Assembly: GCA_035284745.1 (NCBI GenBank)
Contig: JAYKIL010000012.1
Span: forward strand, 103,077-167,076
Direction of reading: 5' to 3'
Source: JAYKJB01 sp035284745 [NCBI: Candidatus Sericytochromatia bacterium]
GTDB lineage: Bacteria > Cyanobacteriota > Sericytochromatia > S15B-MN24
Length of the DNA: 64,000 nt
Shown: positions 26,503 to 35,598 of the stretch, piece by piece
Layout of the letters: each line of letters begins with the position of its first letter
How positions within the stretch are numbered: the stretch's first letter is position 1
Notes under the pieces: generated by a model
What the model was told of the DNA's origin: nothing
The model's input: only the letters and a program-made list of their open reading frames with translations
The model's database searches: none
Program-made: the position numbers and the translations under genes

Positions 26503-27972
26503 ATGTCTAGCAAATTTGAAGCAGTCATTGGACTTGAAGTCCATGCTGAGTTGCTCACGGAAACGAAAATTTTTTGCCCCTGCAAGGCTGAGTTTGGTGC
26601 CAGTCCAAACAAGAACGTCTGCCCCGTCTGTGCGGGAATGCCAGGTGCCCTGCCCGTTCTGAATGAGAAAGTCGTTGAATATGCTATTTTGGCGGGCTCT
26701 GCCTTGAACTGTGTCATCCCCCAAACCAGCAAATTCGACCGCAAAAACTATTTTTATCCTGACCTGCCCAAGGCGTATCAAATTTCACAATACGATGAAC
26801 CCATTTGCGGCCCGGGCTGGATCGAGATCCGAACAGGCGACCAAACCCGCAAAATTGGAATCACGCGAATTCATATGGAAGAGGACGCTGGGAAACTCGT
26901 CCACCAAGGGGCTGCCGGTCTCGCCGGTTCAACACACTCCTGGGTCGATCTTAATCGAGCCGGCATTCCACTGTTAGAAATCGTTTCTGAACCGGATCTC
27001 CGAACGCCAGAAGAAGCCAAGGCCTATATGCAAGAATTGCGCTCTATTCTGGTCTACCTGGGGATCAACGACGGACGCCTAGAACAGGGCTCGTTGCGCT
27101 GCGATGCCAACGTCTCCATTCGGCCCCTGGGCGCTTCCACGTTGGGAACCAAAACAGAAATTAAGAACATGAATTCCTTCTCAGCGATTGAGCGGGCCGT
27201 CCGCTATGAAATTCAACGCCAAATAGACGCTGTGGAATGTGGAGAGGCCATCGTACAAGAAACGCGGCTGTGGAATGAGGAAAAACAAATTTCCGTCAGC
27301 ATGCGAATCAAAGAAGGCTCGGCGGACTACCGATACTTTCCCGATCCGGATCTCCGGCCGCTCGAGATTGCGCCCGATCGCGTGGCAACCATTGCTGCGA
27401 GACTGCCGGAATTACCCACCGCCAAACGTGAACGCTACCAAAACACTTTCGGACTCTCATCCTATGATGCAGCGGTGCTGGTATCAGAGAAAACCACCGC
27501 GGATTTTTTCGATGCGGCCGTGGCGGCAGCGGGCAGCGTTTCTTATGCGAAGGCTATTGCCAACTGGCTCATTGGTGACATCGCCGCTTGGCTTAATTCG
27601 GAAAAACGCTCGCTGGAACAAACAAAACTGCGGCCCCAACACCTGGCAGATTTGGTCCAGTTAATTTCACAAGAGACAATTTCCGGAAAAATTGCCAAGT
27701 CGCTCCTGCCAGACCTTTTGGACGCTGGCGAAGACCTCAAGACACTCATCGAAAAACGAGGCCTCAGCCAGATTTCCGACGACAGCGCGATCAATGCGGC
27801 CATCACTCAGATATTGGAAGCGCACCCTGCCCAAGTGGCTGAATTCCTTGCAGGCAAGACCAAAGTCGTCGGTTTTTTGGTGGGACAAGTGATGCGCGCG
27901 ACCCAAGGACGTGCGAAACCCGAAAGTGTGAATCGCCTGCTGCTCGCTGCGCTGGAATCAGCGAAAGGGTAA
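26503..27972 (+). CDS. gatB: Asp/Glu-tRNA amidotransferase subunit B
   Basis: The subunit that binds the mischarged tRNA and carries out kinase and transamidation chemistry. At 489 residues it is full length. It begins with FEAVIGLEVHAELLT and keeps the zinc-type cysteines CPCKAEFG and CPVCAGMPG. The DRKNYFYPDLPKAYQISQ motif is intact. A C-terminal YqeY-like helical domain ends the protein. Co-transcribed with gatA. Confidence 0.97.
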   Translation: MSSKFEAVIGLEVHAELLTETKIFCPCKAEFGASPNKNVCPVCAGMPGALPVLNEKVVEYAILAGSALNCVIPQTSKFDRKNYFYPDLPKAYQISQYDEPICGPGWIEIRTGDQTRKIGITRIHMEEDAGKLVHQGAAGLAGSTHSWVDLNRAGIPLLEIVSEPDLRTPEEAKAYMQELRSILVYLGINDGRLEQGSLRCDANVSIRPLGASTLGTKTEIKNMNSFSAIERAVRYEIQRQIDAVECGEAIVQETRLWNEEKQISVSMRIKEGSADYRYFPDPDLRPLEIAPDRVATIAARLPELPTAKRERYQNTFGLSSYDAAVLVSEKTTADFFDAAVAAAGSVSYAKAIANWLIGDIAAWLNSEKRSLEQTKLRPQHLADLVQLISQETISGKIAKSLLPDLLDAGEDLKTLIEKRGLSQISDDSAINAAITQILEAHPAQVAEFLAGKTKVVGFLVGQVMRATQGRAKPESVNRLLLAALESAKG

Positions 27973-28026
27973 CTGCGCGCTTCGTTCCGCACTGAGATTA
28001 AGCCGGGTTTAAAAAAAGCCGTTAAT

Positions 28027-28038
28027 TGTGCTATAATC
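28027..28038 (+). promoter_or_regulatory. Extended -10 promoter before the glycosyltransferase
   Basis: TGCTATAAT (28030-28038) is a perfect extended -10 element with no good -35. It lies inside the longest open frame of the next gene, which rules out a start at 28026. Confidence 0.5.
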
Positions 28039-28052
28039 AGCAAGGAAGCTTG

Positions 28053-29507
28053 TTGATTTTACTATCACTCGTGTGCGTCGGTACTCAACACCCCACTGCA
28101 TTGTCGAAAGTCACCTGCCTGATGAGACTCTCTAGAGCTGCCCGTTTCGTACGAACTCAAGTCGCAATACCGATTGGAATGATGTTAGCACTCGGTGCGT
28201 GTGTTTTCGCTTCTCAGAGCGTCGCGCCGCTTCAAGTGGCCCTTCTGTTTCCTGTCATTTATGGTTTGGTCGTGTTTTCCTACGGCGTCATTTCGTACGG
28301 TCGCGTTGACCCCGCCGTGGGCGCGAACACTTTGGCCGATGGCGACCTCCCATTTGTTAGCATCTTGATCCCCGCGCACAATGAAGAGTCCGTCATTGGG
28401 AATACCCTTCAACACGTCCTCCGTTTGAATTACCCAAATTTCGAAGTGATCGTCATTGACGATCATAGCTCGGACAGGACCTCGGAAGTCGTCAGGCAAT
28501 TCACTGCTGTGAAGCTGATTCAACGCAGAAACCTGCCGAACCGGGGCAAATCGGAAGCACTCAACACGGGTTTAGAATTTGCACAAGGTGACATCTTGTG
28601 CGTTTTTGATGCCGACAGTGAAATGTCTCCCAATTTTCTGCGGGAAGCCGTCCACCCGCTTGTGGTGGACGAAAAAATTGCAGGAACTCAAGCCCAGGTT
28701 CGCATTTACAACCGCCGAGAGAACATTTTGACGGCTTCTCAGGATGCGGAATTTGGGTTGTACAACGAGATTGTTCAAATAGCGCGTACGCGCTGGTCGC
28801 TTGGCACAGCGCTTGGCGGCAACGGTCAACTCACACGACGCTCCGCCATGGAAGAAGTGGGGGGATGGAATCCAGGCTCGCTGACGGAGGACCTTGACCT
28901 GACCGTGCGCTTGTGGCTCGCAGGCCAAGGACGCATCTACCACGTCACTCAAGCCGTCGTGTGGCAAGAGGGAGTCACCACGCTTCCCGGTTTGATCCGG
29001 CAACGGCAACGTTGGGCAGAGGGGATGTTACGCACCTATGCCGACTTTTCCCTCCGGCTTTTGACGCGGGAGGACCTGCCCTTGAAGCTTCGCCTGGACG
29101 GTTATTACGCACTCTTTTCGGCTTTCTTGCCTTTCCTGACTCTGGTCAGCCTTGTGATCCAAGGGGCGGCATTGATCCCGGGGGTCATCACAAATGCATT
29201 GCCACAACCCTTTGGCAACGTCTTGTCCTACTCGATTCTGACCTGCGCAGTCGTCTGGTCCATCACCATTTCCTGGCGACGGGACCGGAAAATTGACCCC
29301 CTGCCTGGGTTAATCTATCTGGTTTATCTGTTTCATTGGGTCCCCTCGCTGATCGTTGCTTTGAGAAACGTGTTTGGCGATCGTGTGGTCGTCTGGGCCA
29401 AAACGGAGCATCGGGGTCATTCCGCGCTGGCGAGCCTGCCCGTAGAGACAACGGCAGTGTCCCCGCTGACCGCTCAACCTGTTGGGGTGGGAAGCGACGG
29501 CCGCTAG
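28053..29507 (+). CDS. Membrane family 2 glycosyltransferase
   Basis: A processive-type GT2 of about 484 residues. Two N-terminal membrane segments precede a cytoplasmic catalytic domain with ILIPAHNEESVI, DDHSSD, DADSEMS (DxD), TEDLDLTVRL and RQRQRWAEGM (Q-x-x-R-W). Three or four C-terminal membrane segments follow. This is the cellulose/hyaluronan/poly-N-acetylglucosamine synthase layout, so it may build a surface polysaccharide; the sugar is unknown. The start is unsure: TTG at 28053 follows AAGGAAG closely, and an ATG at 28122 is the alternative. It converges with rnd. Confidence 0.9.
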   Translation: MILLSLVCVGTQHPTALSKVTCLMRLSRAARFVRTQVAIPIGMMLALGACVFASQSVAPLQVALLFPVIYGLVVFSYGVISYGRVDPAVGANTLADGDLPFVSILIPAHNEESVIGNTLQHVLRLNYPNFEVIVIDDHSSDRTSEVVRQFTAVKLIQRRNLPNRGKSEALNTGLEFAQGDILCVFDADSEMSPNFLREAVHPLVVDEKIAGTQAQVRIYNRRENILTASQDAEFGLYNEIVQIARTRWSLGTALGGNGQLTRRSAMEEVGGWNPGSLTEDLDLTVRLWLAGQGRIYHVTQAVVWQEGVTTLPGLIRQRQRWAEGMLRTYADFSLRLLTREDLPLKLRLDGYYALFSAFLPFLTLVSLVIQGAALIPGVITNALPQPFGNVLSYSILTCAVVWSITISWRRDRKIDPLPGLIYLVYLFHWVPSLIVALRNVFGDRVVVWAKTEHRGHSALASLPVETTAVSPLTAQPVGVGSDGR

Positions 29508-29524
29508 CGCGTCGAAGCTCCGAG

Positions 29525-30730
29525 CTACGAGCCTTCTAGTTTCAAGTGCCGGGTGCGAGGGTCCCAACGGGCCGCCAACTCCCCTCGCATAATGCCGAGC
29601 AGCGTTTGCCCCACCAGTTCACCCCGCCAGCCGTTTAACAAGGCGCTGTCACCGCTTGCGCCCCGGCGCTGTGACTCGACCAGCCGTTGCAACTCCGCGA
29701 CGGTTCCAACCAGCGTCGCGGAGACCATTTTCTCCGCGGCCAAAACATGCAAAACAGCGTTCAACAGAGACGCCAGGCTCGCTTCCGCTTCATCCAAATG
29801 CGGGCCGGGCGAATCTGGAACGGGGCAGGCATCGGGCGGGAGAGACTTACCCCGCTTCACAGCCTGGAGCATCGCCTCTGCATGCCGCTCAATGTCTCGG
29901 GGTTGCAACCCGCGAATCGCACGCAGTTGATGAGGGGCGTTTGGAGCACGCCGCGCAAGCTCCACAAGATAATCATCTCGCAAAACAGACCCACGAGGTC
30001 GATTGCGACGTTTGGCCTCGGTTTCCCGCCAAATGGTCAGTTCGCGCAATACCGCCAAACCCCGGCGGTCCAGGCTGCTCCATCCCTTCACCCGCAAGTA
30101 AAGTGTTTGGTGATCCGCGCGAGCGGCCAAGGTTCGCTCAACGTGAGCCCGCAGTCGCTCACACTCTTCAATGGCCCAGGTCTCGCGACCGAGAAGCTCC
30201 AATTCGCGTTTTTCGGACTCGTAGAGCGGTATCAGGTACCTCACATCCTCCAAGGCATAATTTAACTGCTCTGGCGTGAGTGGACGCTGCGACCAGTCGG
30301 TGAGAGTTTCTCCCTTGGTGGGCTTGTGCCCCAGCATGTTTTCAACCACCGCTTGATAACCCAAACGGCCGGAATAACCAAACAGCCCCGTCACCAATTG
30401 CGTATCCCAGATCGGCCCCGGAACAACCCCTGTCAGCAAATTCAACATCTCCAGGTCTTGATCCGCCGCGTGCAAAACCTTGAGAATGCGTGAATCCGTC
30501 AGAAGCCGCACAAAAGGGTCGCCTTCGAATCGGCCGATCGTCCGATAATCGATGGCCGCGACGGTTCCATCCGGCGCTGCGACCTGAACCAGTTCGAGGC
30601 TTGGCACGTAGCTCTGTTCACGGATAAACTCGGTATCCACCGCCAGAACGTGATATCCAGCCAGCTTCTCACACAAGGTGGCTAAGTCTTGGGGGTTGTC
30701 GATGAAGCTCAGATCAGCCTCGCGAGCCAT
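29525..30730 (-). CDS. rnd: Ribonuclease D
   Basis: A 3'-to-5' exoribonuclease for tRNA and small-RNA trimming. The 401-residue protein has the DEDDy nuclease residues in VDTEFIREQSY, HAADQDLEML and YALEDVRYLIPLY. A C-terminal HRDC-like region (about 210-290) with LRAIRGLQPRDIERH follows. The ATG at 30730 (MAREADLSF) has GGGAGGAG about eight bases upstream; the open frame continues upstream but without support. Divergent from the M3 peptidase gene. Confidence 0.94.
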   Translation of the reverse strand: MAREADLSFIDNPQDLATLCEKLAGYHVLAVDTEFIREQSYVPSLELVQVAAPDGTVAAIDYRTIGRFEGDPFVRLLTDSRILKVLHAADQDLEMLNLLTGVVPGPIWDTQLVTGLFGYSGRLGYQAVVENMLGHKPTKGETLTDWSQRPLTPEQLNYALEDVRYLIPLYESEKRELELLGRETWAIEECERLRAHVERTLAARADHQTLYLRVKGWSSLDRRGLAVLRELTIWRETEAKRRNRPRGSVLRDDYLVELARRAPNAPHQLRAIRGLQPRDIERHAEAMLQAVKRGKSLPPDACPVPDSPGPHLDEAEASLASLLNAVLHVLAAEKMVSATLVGTVAELQRLVESQRRGASGDSALLNGWRGELVGQTLLGIMRGELAARWDPRTRHLKLEGS

Positions 30731-30818
30731 TAAAGGTCTCCTCCCTGCCGGCCCCCATAATACCAGCGGCCGCATTGAAATGGTAGGCTGAGGGTAACGA
30801 GTTGCGAGGTTGCACCCT

Positions 30819-32513
30819 ATGATTCCAGTTGTCACGCTTGCCCCCCCCCAACCTTGGAGTGCGGAGGAGCTGAAGGCCCGTTACCACACTCTCAAAGAGG
30901 ATCTGCCCCATCCCGATGCCCCCGCGGACGAGTGGGAGGCATGGTATTGGCGTTGGAACGAGATGCGAGCAAGCATCCAAGGAGAAATGGCGCGACGCTA
31001 TTTTCGCGAGTGCCAGGACACCCAAGATACACATGCCACTGCGGCGTGGCGTGAAATGTGCGAACACTTCAGTCCCATTGCCCAAGAAGAAGATGGCATC
31101 TTGCGTAAGGCATTTCTAAATGCTCACGCACGCGCGGAATTACAGGGCCGAATGGGCCAGCAACTCTTTCTTCTGCTGGGACTTGAGGATGCCAGTTTTG
31201 CCGTTGAGAATGTCGCCTTGCAGGTTGAAGAAAGCGACCTTGTCAGCCAATACGACCATTTGATGGGTGGTGCCAGGATCCAACTGACGGATGAAACCCT
31301 GACCCTTTCACGGGCTCAGGCAGAATTAACCTCACCGTTCAGCGAGCGCCGCAGGGCCGTATGGGATGCAATGGGGGATTGGTTTGAAGGGCAGGCTGAG
31401 CAAATACACGCCATTTTGGACCGACTCATTCGCTTACGCCAGAAGCAGGCGAGCAATCTGGGAGAGCACAATTTTATTCCGGTGGGTTACCGGCGCATGG
31501 GGCGAACCGAATATGGTCCGACGGAGGTCCAGCGGTTCCGCGACGCGATTTTACAACACATCGTTCCCCTCAGCGCCCGATTGAGAGCCAAACAAGCACG
31601 CGATCTCGGCCACGCGACGGGTTTGCTACCCGGCTGCGATATGACCTTCTACCCAGGGGGGACCATCGGACCGCAAGCAGTCCCCGTTCAGGAGCAAACT
31701 GCACGAGCAGGCCAGGTTTTCGAGCGGCTTCATCCTCGCTTTGCAGCCCATTGGCGTCAAATGTTAAAAGATGGCTTGATAGACCTTGAAAATCGCCCAG
31801 GAAAGAAACCGGGTGCTTTTGCGATGTCACTCGATGATGAACAGCGGGTCGCTATCTTCTGCAACAGCACAGGGGCAGAAAGTGATATCTCTACACTCCA
31901 CCACGAGATGGGCCATGCCGTTCAGGCATGGGAAAGTATGTGGATCAAGCCCCTTGAGCTGCGTACACCGACGATGGACGCGGCGGAAATTCATAGTTTT
32001 GGAATGGAATATTTGGCACTGGATGAGGTGGAAGCTTATTTCAGTCCGGGCGATGCGGCCAAATTCAAAAACCTGCGCCTGATGACAACCTTGGCTCGTT
32101 TACCGTATATGGCGTGCGTTGACGCTTTTCAGCACTTCTTGTACGAAAAGCCCGACGCAACCCCGGCAGAACGAGAGGCTCACTGGGAGGCACTCTGGAA
32201 CGCCTTTATGCCGGGGCTGGAGATGTCCGACTGCCCGCGGCAACGTCAATTCCGCTGGATGCGCCAGAGCCATATTTTTGCAACCCCCTTTTATTACATT
32301 GACTATGCGTTGGCGGAAGTCGCCGCGCTGCAACTTTGGCAAAGAGCGAAGGACGACCGCCCGGGTGCCACGCAGGCGTACATGGAAATGTGCCGTGTTG
32401 GAGGCTCGGTCTCGTTGCTCGGTGTCCTCAAGGCAGGCGGCTTGAGCAGTCCGTTCGAAACGGAAGTGTTGGGGCCGATCGTAAGACAACTTGCAGAAGA
32501 ATTAAAGTTGTAA
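30819..32513 (+). CDS. M3 family oligoendopeptidase (PepF-like)
   Basis: A 564-residue cytoplasmic zinc peptidase that cleaves short peptides. The HExxH motif appears as HHEMGHAVQAW (about 361-371), with the third ligand Glu about 25 residues later in AAEIHSFGMEY. The M3 C-terminal helical fold (YYIDYALAEVAALQLW) is typical of PepF-like enzymes. The ATG at 30819 was preferred over the TTG three codons earlier. crcB begins 10 bp downstream. A distinct M3 paralogue lies at 40683-42467. Confidence 0.93.
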   Translation: MIPVVTLAPPQPWSAEELKARYHTLKEDLPHPDAPADEWEAWYWRWNEMRASIQGEMARRYFRECQDTQDTHATAAWREMCEHFSPIAQEEDGILRKAFLNAHARAELQGRMGQQLFLLLGLEDASFAVENVALQVEESDLVSQYDHLMGGARIQLTDETLTLSRAQAELTSPFSERRRAVWDAMGDWFEGQAEQIHAILDRLIRLRQKQASNLGEHNFIPVGYRRMGRTEYGPTEVQRFRDAILQHIVPLSARLRAKQARDLGHATGLLPGCDMTFYPGGTIGPQAVPVQEQTARAGQVFERLHPRFAAHWRQMLKDGLIDLENRPGKKPGAFAMSLDDEQRVAIFCNSTGAESDISTLHHEMGHAVQAWESMWIKPLELRTPTMDAAEIHSFGMEYLALDEVEAYFSPGDAAKFKNLRLMTTLARLPYMACVDAFQHFLYEKPDATPAEREAHWEALWNAFMPGLEMSDCPRQRQFRWMRQSHIFATPFYYIDYALAEVAALQLWQRAKDDRPGATQAYMEMCRVGGSVSLLGVLKAGGLSSPFETEVLGPIVRQLAEELKL

Positions 32514-32523
32514 GGGTTTCTAA

Positions 32524-32955
32524 ATGTCATTGCCCGGGCTCACCCTGTCACAATGGTCCCTGCTCGCATTCGGAGGCATGATCGGCACTTGGGCGCGCGT
32601 CACGCTGGGAACAACCGTGGCGTCTCGGCTCGCTCAAAGTGGTCTGGCCGCAGACCTGGGCGCCCCCTTGGGCACCTTGGGGGTCAATTTCTTGGGCGCA
32701 TTGATCATCGGGTGGGTGGCGGCCATCGCGGCATGCCGCGATACGTGGGTGACTCCAGATCTTCGCCTGTTACTCGCAGTGGGCTTTTGCGGGGCCTTCA
32801 CGACCTTTTCAAGCTTTGGACTCGAAACAGTCACCCTTCTCCACAACGGGCGATGGTTCCAGGCGACAGCCTACGTGGCCGTCACGAACTCACTGGTTTT
32901 GCTCGCAACAGCCACAGGGTTTTGGCTCGGGCGCCTTGGGCACGCCACCCCGTGA
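32524..32955 (+). CDS. crcB: Fluoride ion channel CrcB/Fluc
   Basis: A 143-residue four-helix membrane protein that exports fluoride as a dual-topology dimer. Family signatures are GGMIGTWARV, GTLGVNFLGA and the pore motif GFCGAFTTFSSFG. It is preceded closely by the M3 peptidase; no fluoride riboswitch is visible upstream. It ends 8 bp before the convergent NifU-like gene. Confidence 0.95.
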   Translation: MSLPGLTLSQWSLLAFGGMIGTWARVTLGTTVASRLAQSGLAADLGAPLGTLGVNFLGALIIGWVAAIAACRDTWVTPDLRLLLAVGFCGAFTTFSSFGLETVTLLHNGRWFQATAYVAVTNSLVLLATATGFWLGRLGHATP

Positions 32956-32962
32956 GGGGTGC

Positions 32963-33496
32963 CTAAGCAGCGATCACCGTCAAGCGCTCATCCACCTCCG
33001 CTTGCAGCAAATTCTGAATGGCACTTAAGGTACCAGCCACGGAACTGGGGCAAGAGCCACACGCTCCCTGATATCGAATGGTCAGCGTCGTATCTTCCAG
33101 CGAGACGACTTCTAACCCGCCACCATCTCCCGCCAAGGCAGGACGAATTTGAGCATCAATGACCGCATGGATTCGATCCAGCACATCATCACCGGTCAGT
33201 GCCGCCGCCGCATTCCCACCCAAAGTCAGTCCGTCGGCGACCGTTTCAATCACCCGGGCAACGGCGGGCGCGAGGGAACCCCAATCTGCGTCCGCGAGTT
33301 TATTGACCGTCACGAATCCCGGCATATAGAACACCGAGGTCACCCTGCCCAAAGCGAACAGCGAGGCCGCCAAGCGATCGCCATCGGCGGCGGAGGGGGT
33401 ATCAAAACTGCGAGACCCACCCTCAATGAGGCGTCCCTCAACATTAAACTTCATCGCATTGGGATTGGGGGTCGGTTCAAAATTCAGAACTCTCAC
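32963..33496 (-). CDS. Nfu-type iron-sulfur cluster scaffold protein
   Basis: A 177-residue protein with an N-terminal Nfu domain (LNFEPTPNPNAMKFNVEG, about 3-90) and a C-terminal NifU domain (about 105-177) with the cluster-binding CGSC of GACGSCPSSVAGTL. It carries and delivers Fe-S clusters. The frame is open upstream, but GGAGG eight bases before the GTG at 33496, separated by a run of eight Ts, fixes the start. Divergent from the bacterioferritin-like gene, an iron-related pair. Confidence 0.93.
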   Translation of the reverse strand: MRVLNFEPTPNPNAMKFNVEGRLIEGGSRSFDTPSAADGDRLAASLFALGRVTSVFYMPGFVTVNKLADADWGSLAPAVARVIETVADGLTLGGNAAAALTGDDVLDRIHAVIDAQIRPALAGDGGGLEVVSLEDTTLTIRYQGACGSCPSSVAGTLSAIQNLLQAEVDERLTVIAA

Positions 33497-33665
33497 AAAA
33501 AAAACCTCCAGGAACAGGGCCAACAGAAATTTTGACAGCGGTCGCCCAAATTGTACCGCGAAATAAAACCACAGACCGGTGCCGTATGCAGTTGACGCCA
33601 TTGGGGCAAAGGTGTTTCAACAAGAAAGGATTTTTTAACTCATTTGGCTGGGAGACCCTCTTCAT

Positions 33666-34127
33666 ATGACCACTACCAAAGACACCACACGTCCGGGCAC
33701 CGGACCGTTGAACGATCAAGTGATGCCGCTGTTGCACGACATCTACAAGGCGGAGATGGCAGGTATCAATCGATACCTCCATTATTCGTTTATGATCATG
33801 GGGCACAATCGCATCCCCATTCAGGCTTGGTTCCGTTCTCAGGCGACAGAGAGCATGGACCACGCGACCATCATCGGTGAGAAAATCACCTCCTACGGGG
33901 GTCACCCTCCGATGGTTGCGGCGACGACCGAAGAGACGAACCTGCACACGGTCGATGCGATATTGCGTGAAAGCCTTCAGCACGAGGAAGCAACCCTCCA
34001 CCTCTATCGACGGTTGGTGGCGCTCGCGGGAGAAGACATTGCCCTCGAGGAATTAGCGCGGGGCTTCGTGCGAACGGAGACCGAGCACATCGACGAAGTC
34101 AAAAAGATGCTGCGCAGTCCGCACTAA
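33666..34127 (+). CDS. Bacterioferritin-like diiron protein
   Basis: A 153-residue four-helix ferritin-like protein, likely storing iron or protecting from it. Candidate diiron ligands occur in YKAEMAGINRYLHYS, TESMDHATIIGEKI, LQHEEATLHLY and TETEHIDEVKKML. The Met of SMDHA falls near the haem-ligand Met of bacterioferritin, so haem binding is possible but unproven. It differs from classic Bfr in the second-helix Glu position. A GGGAGACC sequence about ten bases upstream serves as ribosome site, and a terminator follows. Confidence 0.85.
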   Translation: MTTTKDTTRPGTGPLNDQVMPLLHDIYKAEMAGINRYLHYSFMIMGHNRIPIQAWFRSQATESMDHATIIGEKITSYGGHPPMVAATTEETNLHTVDAILRESLQHEEATLHLYRRLVALAGEDIALEELARGFVRTETEHIDEVKKMLRSPH

Positions 34128-34144
34128 CGGCGCATCATCGCGGG

Positions 34145-34186
34145 GCTCCTCTGGCTCGCTGAGCGGGCGGTCAGGGGAGCTTTTTT
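34145..34186 (+). terminator. Intrinsic terminator of the bacterioferritin-like gene
   Basis: A 10-bp stem (34145-34154 and 34171-34180, one or two G-T pairs) is followed at once by TTTTTT (34181-34186). Confidence 0.88.
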
Positions 34187-34262
34187 GTGGATGCCATGGG
34201 GTACCCGAGAAGATATTCAAAGCAGCGGGTAAGTATAAAACCGAATGGCAGGTGAGGTATTC

Positions 34263-35186
34263 ATGACAACTGGCGATTCCCGCGGAGCCTTGAGGCCCGG
34301 TGACCCTCCTCCCTTTTGGGAGGGCCCTTGGCAGCCGACCGTAAAGCCCGCCAGTCCTTCGCCCAACTCGGAACCCAGCGCGAGTCTCCCGCCGCCTAAT
34401 GTGCCAGACCACGCACCCGTGACAGAGCGCGCGCGTCCTGTGCCGCCGCCCCCTCCCCCCGGCTCCCCCGGTCTCGTTCACAATTTGCTGGTTCACGGAA
34501 CCCCGGCCACCATTACGGCTTTACCCGTTGCCGCCGATTCATCGGCCGCGCTGGCTTTGCGAAAACAGGCCAAACAAGCGCAAACTGACGGTCAATTGCC
34601 CCAGGCCATCGCGCTGCTGACAGAAGCCCTGAAATATGATGTTCGTGATGCCAGTCTCTACGCCCAACTCGGCCACACCTTGATGGCCGCCCGCGTGCCG
34701 GAGGACGCGGCCCACCATTTCTTGCTGGCGTACATGCTGGCCCCTCAAGATGCCCACATCGCGCGTTTGTCCGTGCACGCGGCTTGGGCGTTGGGCTATG
34801 TGGGCTGGGCCTTTCAAATTGCGCAGGCCCTTCACAAAATTCAGCCCGCGCCCGAGTGGGTTGAAATTGGGAGAGCAGCCGCGGTGTGGCTTAAGAGCGC
34901 CCGTCCGCCGGCAAGGAGCCTCGTATGCACGACGTGTCGCCTCACCGCCGTGGTGCCTACCGAAACGGGTTGCCCCAAATGCAAGAAACCGGGGCTTGGC
35001 GCCCCTGCACAAGACACCGCATTGGCGGGTCTGCGTTTGCTACAGCAAAATCCCCCAACAGGCCGTTTGTTCGTTGGAGCCCACTGTCAAAGCTGCGGTC
35101 AGGATACGGTCGTCATCACCCAAACGGGCGGCCTGCGTTGTCTGCACTGCCAGAAGGCACCGCTGCCCAGCGTGAAAATGGTCTAG
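34263..35186 (+). CDS. Pro-rich TPR protein with two C-terminal CxxC zinc-ribbon-like pairs
   Basis: A 307-residue protein of unknown function. Residues 1-75 are Pro/Ser-rich and probably disordered (a run PPPPPPPG). TPR-like helices follow at about 95-200 (LRKQAKQAQTDGQLPQAIAL, LYAQLGHTLMAARVPEDAA). The end carries four CxxC motifs, CTTC, CPKC, CQSC and CLHC, arranged as one or two zinc ribbons. No signal peptide is seen. The start ATG (34263) is preferred over one six codons upstream because GTGAGGT precedes it. Confidence 0.72.
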   Translation: MTTGDSRGALRPGDPPPFWEGPWQPTVKPASPSPNSEPSASLPPPNVPDHAPVTERARPVPPPPPPGSPGLVHNLLVHGTPATITALPVAADSSAALALRKQAKQAQTDGQLPQAIALLTEALKYDVRDASLYAQLGHTLMAARVPEDAAHHFLLAYMLAPQDAHIARLSVHAAWALGYVGWAFQIAQALHKIQPAPEWVEIGRAAAVWLKSARPPARSLVCTTCRLTAVVPTETGCPKCKKPGLGAPAQDTALAGLRLLQQNPPTGRLFVGAHCQSCGQDTVVITQTGGLRCLHCQKAPLPSVKMV

Positions 35187-35271
35187 AGCAGATTCAGACA
35201 AAACAGCCCGTTAATTTTTGGTGGTTTTAGACGTATCGCTGCAGCCCTTGGTTTGCAAGACTAGGACCGTG

Positions 35272-35493
35272 ATGGCAGCACATGGGGGCACGGCCTTGAG
35301 TAAATTCAAAATCGACCCGACAAGTTTGGGTTCGGGCGCGGACAATCGATTCCTGAAGGTCCTGCACGTAGCAGCCAAACTAAAAACCCGCTCGCGGGAA
35401 CTGGTTCGGGCATCTTTGGCTGAGGAATTTTTTCGCGAGAATCCGATGCCTTGGCTGCTTGATTCAGAACCTGTTGAAGAGCCGGCGAAATAG
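35272..35493 (+). CDS. Small hypothetical protein
   Basis: A short acidic/basic protein of about 73 residues ending PWLLDSEPVEEPAK. The central segment GADNRFLKVLHVAAKLKTRS faintly resembles the NRF-L-VAA-RA helix of RNA polymerase omega (RpoZ), but the rest does not convince. Start is unsure: ATG 35272 or a TTG at 35299 preceded by GGGGG. It lies between the TPR/zinc gene and the aldolase on the same strand. Confidence 0.45.
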   Translation: MAAHGGTALSKFKIDPTSLGSGADNRFLKVLHVAAKLKTRSRELVRASLAEEFFRENPMPWLLDSEPVEEPAK

Positions 35494-35598
35494 CGATTGG
35501 ACGTGCCTCCCGCCGTATGGTAGAAAAATCTACCATCAGCGACGGCTTGTTTCCCGAGTGCGGTGCAACGCTCTGCCTCGGGGCCCTACGGAGGCAGT

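Noticed and set aside
32514-32523. Fluoride riboswitch before crcB
   Set aside because: Only 10 bp separate crcB from the upstream peptidase gene; no room for and no sign of the motif.
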